Positions 31,522 to 41,139 of a stretch of 62,237 nucleotides of DNA are shown piece after piece. The notes beneath the pieces were generated by a model. That model did not search any database. It saw nothing but the letters and a program-made list of their open reading frames with translations, and was not told the origin of the DNA. The translations under genes and the position numbers were made by a program. Every line of letters starts with the position of its first letter. Positions within the stretch are counted from its first letter, which is position 1. The stretch comes from Nostoc punctiforme NIES-2108 (GTDB lineage: Bacteria > Cyanobacteriota > Cyanobacteriia > Cyanobacteriales > Nostocaceae), in contig LXQE01000169.1 in NCBI GenBank assembly GCA_003326195.1, positions 1 through 62,237 on the forward strand, written 5' to 3'.

Positions 31522-31679
31522 ATTATTTTTCCGATGAGTTCACATTATCAGTCTGCGATCGCTCGTGCAGCACGACCAATAGTCACCCTCATCATGATAC
31601 TGTCAAGGTAATTATCTTTTCGGGATGACGCGCTCACTCGGTTGCGGAGAGTCCCGGTAACACAAGACATTACCTAGAT

Positions 31680-32366
31680 ATGAGCAATACAGGGAGAACA
31701 AAGAAGCTAGCATCTTTTAACTGTAACCAAAAGATGTGGGAGCAGTTTATCGCCCGTTGTAAGTCGAAAGGGACGACGGCAACAGCCACGCTGACCCAAT
31801 TTATCGAACTCTACCTAGACGATATAGATAACCTTGATGCAATTGGTGGCTTAAATTTAGATAAACGCCTCGACTCTAAGATTAAGGCAAGTGTTGAGGA
31901 ATACTTAGTTAATGGTAACAATAATAACTCCAACCCTACGAGTGAAACGATATTAGCTATTTGCTCACGACTTGATAAGCTGGAGTCACATTCAAGTGAA
32001 TCTAGCAACGAAACCGGAGCAATCCATAATCTCGCCGATTTATCAGAAAAAATTGAAGAGATAACAGCCCGAATGACGCAGTTTACCGAGGCGATTATTA
32101 AAATTCAAAATCATCTCAACAACCAATCAAGACGGGGCAATAAATCGTACAACAACAATTCATCTTTCATTGGGCATACTCCCCGAATGCAACCATTAAC
32201 CGAAGAAGATTTAGGTAAGAGACTTGGTGTTAGTCTTGAAACTGTACGCAAGGAGCGAATTAATCTGCCACCACCGCTTTTTGTGGCATGGTGTAAGGGC
32301 AAAGATAGAGCAGGGTTAGGGTGGGAATTTAACGAAAATACGGGGTTATATCATCCGGTAAGTTAG
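31680..32366 (+). CDS. Hypothetical protein with RHH-like start and HTH-like end
   Basis: The 228-residue protein begins with a region (KLASFNCNQKMWEQFIARCK) that resembles an arc/ribbon-type DNA-binding start. The centre is a polar coiled coil, and LTEEDLGKRLGVSLETVRKE near residue 180 looks like a helix-turn-helix. It is probably a plasmid-encoded DNA-binding protein. Dispersed repeats lie just downstream. Confidence 0.5.
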   Translation: MSNTGRTKKLASFNCNQKMWEQFIARCKSKGTTATATLTQFIELYLDDIDNLDAIGGLNLDKRLDSKIKASVEEYLVNGNNNNSNPTSETILAICSRLDKLESHSSESSNETGAIHNLADLSEKIEEITARMTQFTEAIIKIQNHLNNQSRRGNKSYNNNSSFIGHTPRMQPLTEEDLGKRLGVSLETVRKERINLPPPLFVAWCKGKDRAGLGWEFNENTGLYHPVS

Positions 32367-32568
32367 TATTTTGATTAATTTCAAGAATTTCTGAATTTAC
32401 ACTGATTTGCTCGTCTTTTTGCGATGTCTGCGACGGGCTGCTCGGTGTCGCCCTCTTCAATTTCAAGCGAGGAAAGTAGGACGGCGGCAAGCTACGCTCT
32501 TGTAGTCAAAAACTGGACATCCCCTCAAAAATGGTGATGATTAATTTAATCTGCGATAGTAGCTATTT

Positions 32569-33408
32569 ATGCGTTTAATCAATCGTTTTCAGGGTTTAGC
32601 TGTTGCCACTGCGTTAATTGCTCTGTTGGGGTGTTCGCCAGCGCAAACCCAGGTGCCACTGCCTAATACAACTAGCGCACCATCAATAAGCCCTCACCTG
32701 CTTTTGGGAAATCCCAGCAGCGCAACTCCCACTAAGCTTACGCCTGATAATTACCTCATGGTAAAAAATCAATATGCGCTCTCCTACAACAACAGCAAGG
32801 GAACTCCCAACTGGGTAGCTTGGCAGCTTAACAAGTCATGGCTGGGAACTGCTGACAGACAAAATAATTTTAGACCTGATAACACTTTACCTACAAACTT
32901 TTTACGGGTAACTCCAACTATATACAGTGGTTCAGGTTATGACAAAGGTCATGTTACACCCTCAGCAGACCGTACTAGGTCAGTTGAAGATAACAGCGCC
33001 ACTTTCCTCATGAGCAACATGATGCCCCAGACACCCGACAACAACCGGAACACTTGGGGCAATTTAGAAGATTATTGTCGAGATTTGGTAAGCCAGGGAA
33101 AAGAACTTTACATTGTTGCAGGCCCTTTTGGTAGTCAAGGTGAACCCCTCAAAGGTAAAGTGACGGTTCCCAAATCAACTTGGAAAATCGTTGTCGTACT
33201 AGACACCCCAGACTCTGGACTTAACGGTATTACCGCTAATACTCGTGTCATCGCAGTTAACATCCCCAACGAGCAAGAAATAAACAACGATTGGAGAGCT
33301 TATAAAGTAAGTGTTGATGAATTAGAAAAACTCACAAGCTATAATTTTCTCTCTAATGTCTCTCCAAATATTCAAGAAGTTATTGAAAGCAAAGTAGATA
33401 ATCAGTAA
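32569..33408 (+). CDS. nucA: Non-specific DNA/RNA endonuclease NucA
   Basis: The 279-residue protein has a signal sequence with a lipobox-like LIALLGC, so it may be lipid-anchored or secreted. The catalytic motif YDKGHVTPSADR has D-K-G-H (His near 128) in place of the usual D-R-G-H. NMMPQTPDNNRNTWGNLEDY supplies the metal-binding Asn. The sequence is close to Anabaena NucA throughout. It degrades single- and double-stranded DNA and RNA. The convergent neighbour is its protein inhibitor NuiA. Confidence 0.92.
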   Translation: MRLINRFQGLAVATALIALLGCSPAQTQVPLPNTTSAPSISPHLLLGNPSSATPTKLTPDNYLMVKNQYALSYNNSKGTPNWVAWQLNKSWLGTADRQNNFRPDNTLPTNFLRVTPTIYSGSGYDKGHVTPSADRTRSVEDNSATFLMSNMMPQTPDNNRNTWGNLEDYCRDLVSQGKELYIVAGPFGSQGEPLKGKVTVPKSTWKIVVVLDTPDSGLNGITANTRVIAVNIPNEQEINNDWRAYKVSVDELEKLTSYNFLSNVSPNIQEVIESKVDNQ

Positions 33409-33413
33409 ACAAT

Positions 33414-33818
33414 TCAAGTTTCTACAACTTTCGTAGAAATACCCGCTAAATTTCCTGCCGGGGTTTGACCAACTACATAAACATCAATCTCTTTACTGCT
33501 GAGACGATACACCTGCAAATTAGTCAGGTTTTTCTTAAGTTCCTGCACAAGGGTTTGAAATCGTTTTACAGTTGCTTTCTCTTCTTCCTCATGCCAATCT
33601 TCTGCTGTCGTTGACACACTGAAAAAATCGTCAATTCCTACGACCTTAACGAGTGTGTCTTGGGAGTGATTTGTCTGTTGCACAACTTTTTGAGGTGTTA
33701 CAGGTGCGGTATTTTCCCAAAGAAAAACTTCAAACGGATACTCGGATTCGCTCATCATGAGTAAACCATCTGCTGCTGTACGAAGCTGGTCAATAATTTC
33801 TGAATTAGTTTTGGTCAT
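33414..33818 (-). CDS. nuiA: Nuclease A inhibitor NuiA
   Basis: 134 residues from the ATG at 33818; an upstream GTG at 33824 would add two. MSESEYPFEVFLWE includes Glu24, and the C-terminal NLAGISTKVVET ends in Thr. These are the two residues by which Anabaena NuiA contacts the NucA active-site region and metal. It sits tail-to-tail with nucA, 5 bp apart, so the secreted nuclease and its intracellular inhibitor are carried together. Confidence 0.92.
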   Translation of the reverse strand: MTKTNSEIIDQLRTAADGLLMMSESEYPFEVFLWENTAPVTPQKVVQQTNHSQDTLVKVVGIDDFFSVSTTAEDWHEEEEKATVKRFQTLVQELKKNLTNLQVYRLSSKEIDVYVVGQTPAGNLAGISTKVVET

Positions 33819-34088
33819 AAGCACTTAATAGAGCGTAGTTTACCACCGCCACCGCATGGCAGGCATCGCACATAAAATAGTATCCATCTCGCCGTGCATC
33901 CACCACACCCGTAAGCCGCATTTATTAACCGAGGCGAACGCTGTTTGGCAGATTTACAAGCGTAGGCGCAGGCATCGCCTCATACACTGTGCAAAATATG
34001 AGAGTGGCAAGTATTTTATTATACCTTGTATAATAAAGCCATTATTTTTGAATTTCCTCCAGCCAACTCTAGTAAGGGAAAAAGTTAT

Positions 34089-34511
34089 ATGAAACTAATT
34101 AAAAAAATTTTAGCAATCTGTTTTCTATTATTTGGCATTCCCTTTTCTGCTGTGATGCTTCGGGACATTCTTAATCCCAAAACTCCTGCTCAAGAAAAAG
34201 AAAATGATGTTGCTGCTTTAACTATTCTTACTATTCCGTCAACCATTCTAGGAGGTTGGTTGAGTTGGTCTTTAGTGCAGCAGAATCGAAAACAACAAGC
34301 ATTACTTGTTGAATCAGAACAAAAGCGTATTCAGTTAGTATTCTTAGAATTAATTGAGCAAAATGCTGGCAGAATAACGGTATTGCAACTGGCAAAAAAT
34401 GCTGAAATATCAACCCAGTTAGCTAAACAATATTTAGATGATAAAGCCAAGGAACTTAATGCTGCTTTTGAAGTAAATGAAGAGGGAAATGTTTTGTATC
34501 ATTTCTCTTGA
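34089..34511 (+). CDS. Two-helix membrane protein with winged-helix-like tail
   Basis: 140 residues from the ATG at 34089, which has AAGGGA upstream. Two transmembrane helices (IKKILAICFLLFGIPFSAVM and LTILTIPSTILGGWLSWSLV) precede a soluble domain. RIQLVFLELIEQNAGRITVL then QLAKNAEISTQLAKQYLDDK resembles a small winged helix. Proteins of this layout are common in cyanobacteria; role unknown. Confidence 0.6.
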   Translation: MKLIKKILAICFLLFGIPFSAVMLRDILNPKTPAQEKENDVAALTILTIPSTILGGWLSWSLVQQNRKQQALLVESEQKRIQLVFLELIEQNAGRITVLQLAKNAEISTQLAKQYLDDKAKELNAAFEVNEEGNVLYHFS

Positions 34512-34563
34512 CACCCTTTTAGGGACTTAATTAGTAATAAAATTACTGAGAAAAAGCGAAATT

Positions 34564-35061
34564 ATGATTAAAATTGTTTTTTGGAATGTGATTTTGGGAT
34601 TTTTGGCTGTACTAATTACCATACTTATTTCAGGTACAATCCCGACTTGGGCAGCAAACCCTAATTTAGATGGCGACTCACAGCCCACACGAATCAAGCT
34701 AAATGAATGCATTGCAGATGTGAAAGAAGTAACAGCTTGGGACGAGAAAGAAACATTGGATGCAGCTCGTGGAACTTGTGAACTCCGCAAAGCTCACGCC
34801 AAACAAAAGGCGCGGTTTTTAGCATCTTTGAAGAAACTACGAGAGCAATATCAAAATTATACAAATCATGGATTTGACAAACAGTTACCCACAGCTATTG
34901 CAGATTCATGGACAATTGTAAAAAGTTGCATTGATTTCAAAGAGGGATTTACCTCTCCCCATAATGTAGCTGTGTTGTCAGTACCAGAGAATGTTCGTAG
35001 CAGTTGTTACTCGTTAGGTGCTTCTTTGGTAGAATCCGCCCTGTTTAATCAAACGCAGTGA
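34564..35061 (+). CDS. Secreted Cys-containing hypothetical protein
   Basis: The 165-residue protein has a signal/TM segment (FWNVILGFLAVLITILISGT) followed by PTWAANPNLD. The mature part is helical, with four spaced Cys (NECIADV, GTCELRK, KSCIDFK, RSSCYSL) that could form two disulfides. It is 50 bp downstream of the previous membrane-protein gene on the same strand. Function unknown. Confidence 0.5.
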   Translation: MIKIVFWNVILGFLAVLITILISGTIPTWAANPNLDGDSQPTRIKLNECIADVKEVTAWDEKETLDAARGTCELRKAHAKQKARFLASLKKLREQYQNYTNHGFDKQLPTAIADSWTIVKSCIDFKEGFTSPHNVAVLSVPENVRSSCYSLGASLVESALFNQTQ

Positions 35062-35186
35062 CACTCTGAATTTTGACAATCCCAATGCACCCGTGCTGTG
35101 TAGTCGCGGTCAAACTCATATTTGCGTAAAACAATTGGAGTTTGGGAGAAAATGATTTATAAAACAACCATCGAAAAGTAAAGACT

Positions 35187-35960
35187 ATGCCAGACTTCAG
35201 TAGTGAACCGATACCTGAATTAAAAAATCCGAAAGATTTCTTTCATTCTGGTGACTTGACCTTGAGAATTGAGGGAGAAATAGTACCTGTAGTAGATGTC
35301 CATCTGGGACAACAGCAATCGATTTACTTTGAGCATCATATTTTACTGTGGAAACATCCGAATGTTCGCCTTGGTGTCAAAGGTTTAAAAGGGGCAGCCA
35401 AGCGTTTCTTTGCCGGACTGCAAATTTTTATCAGTGAAGCACATGGTCCAGGGAATATTGCTTTCTCTCGTGAGGCTCCAGGACAGATTGTGGTGCTGCA
35501 ATTAGAGCGTGGACAGACAGTGGACGTGCGCGAACATCAGTTTTTACTCGCTACCAGTAATATTGAATACAGTTTCTTTTTCCAGCGAGGGCTAGCAAAC
35601 CTCTTTTTTAGTCGCAGTGGTGGTTTATTTATTGACCGCTTCATTGGTCAACAACAGGGAGGGCTGCTTTTAATCCACGGTTACGGTAATGTCTTTGAAA
35701 AGTACCTTGCTCCTGGGGAAGTACTCGATGTTGAGCCAGGAGCATGGTTATGGAAAGACTCATCAGTGAAGATGGAGACAGTAACGGCGCTGCAATCTAG
35801 TGGCGGCATCTTCGGAGCAATTGGAGTAATGCTTGGCGGTATTTCATTCACTCTCAACCGTTTTATTGGCCCTGGTCGTTTGGGGTTACAGTCTATGACT
35901 TATCACCCACCAGCACCAGAGGGCGCTACTCAAATCGGTGGCAGCAGTAATTTGAGTTAA
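35187..35960 (+). CDS. AIM24 family protein
   Basis: The 257-residue protein is made of beta-strand/glycine repeats: LRIEGEIVPVVDVHLGQQQS, GPGNIAFSREAPGQIVVLQL, GQTVDVREHQFLLAT and GLLLIHGYGNVFEKYLAPGE, ending GGISFTLNRFIGPGRLGLQS. This is the AIM24/TIGR00266 tryptophan-RNA-attenuator-like fold, found in bacteria and mitochondria. Molecular function is not established. Confidence 0.8.
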   Translation: MPDFSSEPIPELKNPKDFFHSGDLTLRIEGEIVPVVDVHLGQQQSIYFEHHILLWKHPNVRLGVKGLKGAAKRFFAGLQIFISEAHGPGNIAFSREAPGQIVVLQLERGQTVDVREHQFLLATSNIEYSFFFQRGLANLFFSRSGGLFIDRFIGQQQGGLLLIHGYGNVFEKYLAPGEVLDVEPGAWLWKDSSVKMETVTALQSSGGIFGAIGVMLGGISFTLNRFIGPGRLGLQSMTYHPPAPEGATQIGGSSNLS

Positions 35961-35990
35961 AGTAGCAGCAATTAAATCAAAAACTATTAA

Positions 35991-36272
35991 CTAATCTGGT
36001 TCAATTTCAGCAATTAAATTCTGAAGGTATTCACGCGCTTCTAACAAAGTTAAATACAAAAAATTACCGTTTTTATCATGTATTTCGTATTCATTGAGAA
36101 CAACATGATTGGCATCTTCCCCCCACCCAAGACCGAAAATTAGCCCATTAGCACAAGCCTTGTTGCCAAGCTCACTGATTTCTAAAAGTATGTCTTTATA
36201 TTCCGCTTTTAGGTTTCCTATCCTAATCATTTCATCAAGTATGTCTTGATATTCAGCATTAGTTTCACTCAT
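35991..36272 (-). CDS. Hypothetical protein, 93 aa
   Basis: MSETNAEYQDILDEMIRIGN onward, with a short duplicated segment (YQDILDEMIRIGN and YKDILLEISELGN). The C-terminal half reads LIFGLGWGEDANHVVLNEYE. Not recognised. Probably cotranscribed with nothing; about 47 bp separates it from the next minus-strand gene. Confidence 0.45.
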   Translation of the reverse strand: MSETNAEYQDILDEMIRIGNLKAEYKDILLEISELGNKACANGLIFGLGWGEDANHVVLNEYEIHDKNGNFLYLTLLEAREYLQNLIAEIEPD

Positions 36273-36319
36273 AACCAGAGGGCCATAGCCTTTGATTATC
36301 CCCTAAAACTCATCAACAA

Positions 36320-36667
36320 CTACACCGTATCATCCATCCAACCGCATTCCGGGCAATCCCAATGCACCCGTGCCGTGTAGTCGCGGTTAAACTCATGCTG
36401 GCACTGGGGACACTTCCCAGTAAACATAGGATGGGTATCTAGCAGTTCTAGCTGTTGCTGTTGAGTCAAGCGCTGCTGTGGTTGCAGTATTAATTCATCA
36501 TTGTAATAACTGGCCCCCTCCGGTTGCCATAGTTCCTCTGGCTCAATGTTGGAATCTTCTCGAAAGTCCAAACAACTATCCCCCTGTGGCCCTGCTGGGT
36601 GAACGACACAGATGAGGTGGGGGTTATGGGCGTAAAGGAGGCAGCGATCGCAGTCGGGGATTTTCAT
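36320..36667 (-). CDS. Zinc-ribbon protein, 115 aa
   Basis: Two Cys clusters are visible: CDRCLLYAHNPHLICVVHP with DSCLDF at the N-terminus, and a C-terminal rubredoxin/zinc-ribbon type CPQCQHEFNRDY...CPECGW. The N-terminal part resembles a family of small cyanobacterial proteins. It may bind nucleic acid or metal. ATG start. Confidence 0.55.
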   Translation of the reverse strand: MKIPDCDRCLLYAHNPHLICVVHPAGPQGDSCLDFREDSNIEPEELWQPEGASYYNDELILQPQQRLTQQQQLELLDTHPMFTGKCPQCQHEFNRDYTARVHWDCPECGWMDDTV

Positions 36668-36737
36668 AGTACCAGTGTACTGCTTTAAAAAGCGATCGCT
36701 CTTGAAGTTGGCTTTTCCTCGCTTGTATTTTACGGGG

Positions 36738-36772
36738 GCGATGCCACCGGTTCATGGCGGGTACGCCATCGC
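36738..36772. repeat. Dispersed palindromic repeat (type B), copy 1
   Basis: A 35-bp unit starting GCGATGCCACCGG and ending GGGTACGCCATCGC, with complementary ends. It is identical to 40391-40425. Confidence 0.8.
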
Positions 36773-36820
36773 TCTTTTTGGTTCAGGTATAGTCGCAGTT
36801 TGTCAAGAGTGGGAGCGCAA

Positions 36821-39061
36821 TCATTGTAATGCTGCTTGTAACCTCTCTTGCAATCGAGTATATCGCTCCTGGGACTTTGTAGAACGAACGCACATACTGA
36901 TTGCCTTCTTGCTGCCTATAATAATCGCCAGCTTCTTGGCACGAGTCAGCCCCGTATAAAGTAAATTCCGAGTCAGCATCATGTAATGTTGGGTGTAAAA
37001 AGCTAAAATCACTACTGGGTATTCAGAACCCTGCGACTTATGTATGCTAACGCTCCAGGCTAAAGCAAGCTCATTCATGTCAGCATAATCATACGTAACT
37101 TCGCGCTCTTGATACTGTACGATTACTTCCTGTTCCTCGGTATCAATAGTAGTAATAAATCCCACATCACCGTTAAAAACTTCCCGTTGGTAATCGTTGG
37201 TTAATTGAATTACCCTGTCACTAACTCTAAAAATAGTCCCACCCCTGGTAATTTCAACTTTTTCAGGGCTAGGTGGATTAATTAACTGTTGCAGTACGTT
37301 ATTGAGATTGCGTGTACCGACTAATCCCCGTGACATTGGTGCAAGCACTTGTACATCAGTAGCAGGATTAAAACCAAGTTTGGGAATAAAATCTGCAATC
37401 AACTCGCTAATCACCTGCACCCCATGTTCTGGTTGTAATCCTCCACCATGCCAAAGACAATCAGATTGAGGTGTGTCTGAAATTGATTCGATATTGGGAT
37501 ATTGCCCCCGGTTAATTAGATGCGATGCAGTAATGATTTTGCTAGTAGCAGCTTGGCGAAATACTTGAGTGAGGCGCACCACAGGTACTTGACGCGAATT
37601 AATTAAATCAGCCAGCACGTTACCCGCACCTACCGATGGCAATTGGTCGATATCTCCCACCAGCAGGAGTTGAGCATTTTCGGAAACTGCTTGAACTAAA
37701 GAATACGCTAGAAACAAGTCGAGCATACTAGCTTCGTCTACAATAATTGCACTGTGGGGTAATGGATTAGTGCGATCGCGTTTAAAACTGCGAGTCTTGG
37801 GGTCAAATTCCAGTAGGCGGTGAATGGTTCTAGCTTCTAGTCCCGTCATCTCGCCTAACCTTTGGGCAGCGCGTCCAGTTGGTGCAGCCAGGGCAATTGA
37901 TTTACCCATTGCCTTCCACAGTGAGACTATTGTGCTGGTGCAGAATGTTTTTCCCACACCAGGGCCACCTGTAATGACGGTGAATCGAGAGTAAGCAGCC
38001 GTCTCTACTGCTTGTTGCTGTTCGGGTGATAGTGAAACTTGGCGGCTACTGCTAAAACGCTCCAACCAAGCACGGACGCGAGGAATATCAGAACTGATGG
38101 GGTAAGTTAAGCGTTCTCGTACCAATTGGGCTAAGTTTTGTTCAGTGTAGAAGTAAGTAGGCTTGTAACAATTGAGCGTTTTATTGGCATCACGTTCTCT
38201 AATTAGCTCATCTTTCAAAGCCATATCTTTGATAGTCTGAGCGATGGCATCTGCTGTTGGTTGATGCTCCTGGGTAGTGAGCAGTTTAGTCACCGATTCA
38301 ATTAGTTCTGTTTGCGGTAAGTAGCAGTGTCCGTCTTCTGCGGCTGTACTCAAAGCATGAACAAGTCCAGCACAGTAGCGAAACTCGGAATCTGCGGGAA
38401 CCCCCAAATTACGGGCAATTTTATCAGCAGTTAAAAAACCAATGCCATAGATATCAGTCGCTAACTGGTAAGGATTATGGGTAACTGTATCTATGGACTT
38501 ATCGCCGTATTGCTTGTAAATTTTGACTGCGTAAGTGGTGCTAACGCCATGACCTTGTAAAAATACCATCACTTCTTTAATGGCTTTTTGCTCATTCCAG
38601 GCTCTTTGAATCATAGCAATCCGCTTTTTGGCGATGCCGTTGACTTGGCTCAAGCGCTCGATTTGGTTTTCAATAATATCTAGAGTCTCTATACCAAAAT
38701 GAGCAACAATCCGTTTAGCAGTAACAGGCCCCACACCTTTAATTAGACCGCTACCCAAATACTTCTCAATTCCGGTGAGTGTTGCAGGTTTGGTTTCCTT
38801 GTAGTTAACAACTTGAAACTGCAAACCATACTGGGGATGTTCGCGCCAAAAACCGGTTAATTGCAGCGTTTGTCCTGGCTGGATATCTGCAAAGCTACCA
38901 GTAATTGTAGTTAGTTCTTTTGCACCAGGGCGTTGCAAACGTGCCACAGTATAACCTGACTCTTGAGAGTAATAAGTCAAGCGTTCTACTACTCCAGTAA
39001 TTGATTCGTGCTTGGGAGTCGCGTTGACTTGTTGCTGATTTGGCAGGGGTGTAGTGGACAT
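36821..39061 (-). CDS. recD2: RecD2-type ATP-dependent DNA helicase (SF1B)
   Basis: 746 residues from the ATG at 39061. N-terminal OB-like region (SITGVVERLTYYSQESGYTV), helix-hairpin-helix repeats (YLGSGLIKGVGPVTAKRIVA), then helicase motifs: ITGGPGVGKTFCTS near 360 (motif I), IIVDEASMLD (II), LLLVGDIDQLPSVGAGNVL (III) and a C-terminal LLYTGLTRAKKLAIIIG (VI). This is the RecBC-independent RecD2 form, a 5'-3' helicase in repair and recombination. An extra copy on a plasmid may help its recombination or conjugation. Confidence 0.9.
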   Translation of the reverse strand: MSTTPLPNQQQVNATPKHESITGVVERLTYYSQESGYTVARLQRPGAKELTTITGSFADIQPGQTLQLTGFWREHPQYGLQFQVVNYKETKPATLTGIEKYLGSGLIKGVGPVTAKRIVAHFGIETLDIIENQIERLSQVNGIAKKRIAMIQRAWNEQKAIKEVMVFLQGHGVSTTYAVKIYKQYGDKSIDTVTHNPYQLATDIYGIGFLTADKIARNLGVPADSEFRYCAGLVHALSTAAEDGHCYLPQTELIESVTKLLTTQEHQPTADAIAQTIKDMALKDELIRERDANKTLNCYKPTYFYTEQNLAQLVRERLTYPISSDIPRVRAWLERFSSSRQVSLSPEQQQAVETAAYSRFTVITGGPGVGKTFCTSTIVSLWKAMGKSIALAAPTGRAAQRLGEMTGLEARTIHRLLEFDPKTRSFKRDRTNPLPHSAIIVDEASMLDLFLAYSLVQAVSENAQLLLVGDIDQLPSVGAGNVLADLINSRQVPVVRLTQVFRQAATSKIITASHLINRGQYPNIESISDTPQSDCLWHGGGLQPEHGVQVISELIADFIPKLGFNPATDVQVLAPMSRGLVGTRNLNNVLQQLINPPSPEKVEITRGGTIFRVSDRVIQLTNDYQREVFNGDVGFITTIDTEEQEVIVQYQEREVTYDYADMNELALAWSVSIHKSQGSEYPVVILAFYTQHYMMLTRNLLYTGLTRAKKLAIIIGSKKAISMCVRSTKSQERYTRLQERLQAALQ

Positions 39062-39231
39062 CACTTTCAGGAAACGGCGCAGCCATTATACTCGATGCTC
39101 ACTGTTTTAAAAGTAATGGGGTAAAGTTTAATAGTATTTATGTACTATACACGAAATTATGGTTATTTTAGAACTTGTTGACACCTTCACTCCAATTATC
39201 CCAAAACCTAAGCGATCGCTCTAGTAAAATC

Positions 39232-39257
39232 AAAAACCACCCACATCATGTAGGTGG
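39232..39257 (-). terminator. Terminator of the S1/P1 nuclease gene
   Basis: CCACCCACAT (39237-39246) and ATGTAGGTGG (39248-39257) form a near-perfect stem. On the minus strand it is followed by TTTTTG, 28 bp after the nuclease stop codon. Confidence 0.7.
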
Positions 39258-39284
39258 AGAACAAAAGAGATTGTATATCTTTTA

Positions 39285-40247
39285 TCACTTGCCGAACAGT
39301 TTATTAAGCACATCAGCTAGACGGTAGCCTGCCAAGCTCATCCGACGTTCTGCTATTGGTTTGGCGGTAGCAGCATAATTTGGCGGTAAAAGCTTTCCAT
39401 TATTTTTGTCAGTGCTGCCAGAAAGTTTGCCATTGAGATATGCTTTTTGTTTTGCGATATTAAAACTCTCCAATTTTGCCCAATTATTAAATTGAGTTTC
39501 TCTTAATTCTGGCAATTTACTGCGTTGATAGGAGGCTCTTATCTTGGTTGCGGTGTTGCGAACAGTTTGAAAGTTTTCTGAGCCTAGTATGAGGTCATCC
39601 CAGAATTTATGCAAACTGATTGTTTGACTATCTGGTTTGACTCTAATATAAAAACGTGTACCACCTCTATCACCTTCCGGTTCTGGATACTGATTAGTTA
39701 TTAATTTGGTGGTATGTAGTGGCTGATGCACATCTCCTAATAAATGGAATAGCCAGCATATTGCAACTGCTTTTTCGCTGTTACTAGTAGCACTACTTTG
39801 AACAATATCAAAATTTTTTTTAAATGCGTAGAGAATATTTTCTTCACCTGCAATTTCACGAGGGATTGAGTTTGAGGCATTGCTTGGTTGATAAGGAAAA
39901 TTGATGTAGTGCCAAGTTGGGTGATCAAATGTTTGATTGCCACGGGCTTCATCTGCCCATTTTGCAGCCCACATAAACAAGTACAGGTTTTTATTTTCAG
40001 CAGAAATATTAGATTGATTAAGAGACTTCCACTGTTCCTCAAATTTAGAGTATTCAGGGTGTTCCTTCAAAATGGCAACCATTTTCTCAATTACTTCTTG
40101 ATGATTCTGCAAGAGTTCCCTGTAGGCGATCGCTCCTGAAACCATGTGACCAGCCTTATTCCAAGCAAAAGCTGGATTTTGTAAAATCAAGGTTGTTGAT
40201 AATGCCGTTAATAAAGCAACTTTAGCGAAAGAGTGTAACTTCAGCAT
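39285..40247 (-). CDS. S1/P1 family nuclease
   Basis: The 320-residue protein has a signal peptide ending NPAFA. The mature N-terminus then begins WNKAGHMVSGAIAY; the terminal Trp and the following His are zinc ligands in S1/P1 nucleases. HPTWHYINFPY, WLFHLLGDVHQPLHTT and SLHKFWDDLI supply the remaining zinc-binding His and Asp. It should be a secreted, three-zinc, single-strand-specific nuclease and 3'-nucleotidase, perhaps for phosphate scavenging. Confidence 0.85.
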   Translation of the reverse strand: MLKLHSFAKVALLTALSTTLILQNPAFAWNKAGHMVSGAIAYRELLQNHQEVIEKMVAILKEHPEYSKFEEQWKSLNQSNISAENKNLYLFMWAAKWADEARGNQTFDHPTWHYINFPYQPSNASNSIPREIAGEENILYAFKKNFDIVQSSATSNSEKAVAICWLFHLLGDVHQPLHTTKLITNQYPEPEGDRGGTRFYIRVKPDSQTISLHKFWDDLILGSENFQTVRNTATKIRASYQRSKLPELRETQFNNWAKLESFNIAKQKAYLNGKLSGSTDKNNGKLLPPNYAATAKPIAERRMSLAGYRLADVLNKLFGK

Positions 40248-40390
40248 AAAATTCTTTGTTAGAAAATACAGCTAAAGTATAGGTTGCATTCAGGTAAGTT
40301 AGGGTTAAAATTGCATGATAAAAATAAATCACCCTACACAATACTCATATATTTCAATAAACAGAGCTGTACATTAACGAGTTTAAGGGT

Positions 40391-40425
40391 GCGATGCCAC
40401 CGGTTCATGGCGGGTACGCCATCGC
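40391..40425. repeat. Dispersed palindromic repeat (type B), copy 2
   Basis: The same 35 bases as 36738-36772, flanked by different sequence, so the unit itself moved or was copied. Confidence 0.8.
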
Positions 40426-40754
40426 AGGAGTGATGCAGTGTGTAGTCAATGCAGCAGCAAAGATGTTGAGCATATCTCGTGCTGGCAGTTTCCAGATGAT
40501 TGAATGTCCATATATGTAGCGATCGCTTCGCTCTAGGGGTGCAATTAATTTTTCCTCTAAGAATATCCGAACTGCATTACTGACCGAGGAGCAATTTAGT
40601 CTAGTTTGTGTCTATTCCTCTTGCATTAGCCTATAGTCCCTGCTAAGAGTGTGGGGATTTTACTTTGTGGGTGCGTAGGCGATCGCATAGTGTCTATAAG
40701 AGTTGCCCGTCGCAGACATCGCTTGAACCGCATCGCACCCCAACAAAATAATAA

Positions 40755-40784
40755 TAGCGCTCACCTAACTATAGGTAAGCGCTA
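40755..40784. terminator. Strong hairpin downstream of the GlsB-like gene
   Basis: TAGCGCTCACCTA (40755-40767) pairs with TAGGTAAGCGCTA (40772-40784) with one mismatch. T-rich sequence follows on both strands. Confidence 0.65.
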
Positions 40785-40866
40785 CTCTTTTAATTTAAAT
40801 TCAGGGAGAAAATATAGTGAAATGAATTCCCTGATTTTTACGATTAATTGATTCCAATTTAATTTC

Positions 40867-41139
40867 TTAGATTGCACTGCGACGATTTAGCAAGTTCCAC
40901 AAGAAAACAGCGACAATTGCGCCAAGAACCGCTACTGCAATACCGGGAATGCTGAGTGTGGGGGCGGCTAATGTCAAGGTTCCTGTACTGAAGAATACAC
41001 CCAAACTACCACCAACAAAAGCACCGATAATTCCTAATAAGATTGTTCCTAAGATTCCGCCGCCTTGATGACCGGGGTAGATAGCCTTTGCAATAGCACC
41101 AGCAATTAGACCTAAAACAATCCAAGCAAGAATATTCAT
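40867..41139 (-). CDS. GlsB/YeaQ/YmgE family stress-response membrane protein
   Basis: 90 residues from the ATG at 41139 (MNILAWIVLGLIAGAIAKAI); the longer frame adds an unlikely N-terminus. Three hydrophobic helices carry glycine-zipper-like GGILGTILLGIIGAFVGGSL and end LWNLLNRR, the transglycosylase-associated GlsB/YeaQ/YmgE pattern. Inner-membrane stress protein, mechanism unknown. Confidence 0.8.
   Translation of the reverse strand: MNILAWIVLGLIAGAIAKAIYPGHQGGGILGTILLGIIGAFVGGSLGVFFSTGTLTLAAPTLSIPGIAVAVLGAIVAVFLWNLLNRRSAI

Larger units (their letters stand above)
40248..40866. other. Gene-poor, repeat-rich stretch
   Basis: No supported gene. It holds the second type B repeat (40391-40425), a TTTTTCCTCTAAGAAT repeat (40549-40564), another palindromic copy near 40675-40735, and a terminator hairpin (40755-40784). 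Confidence 0.6.
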
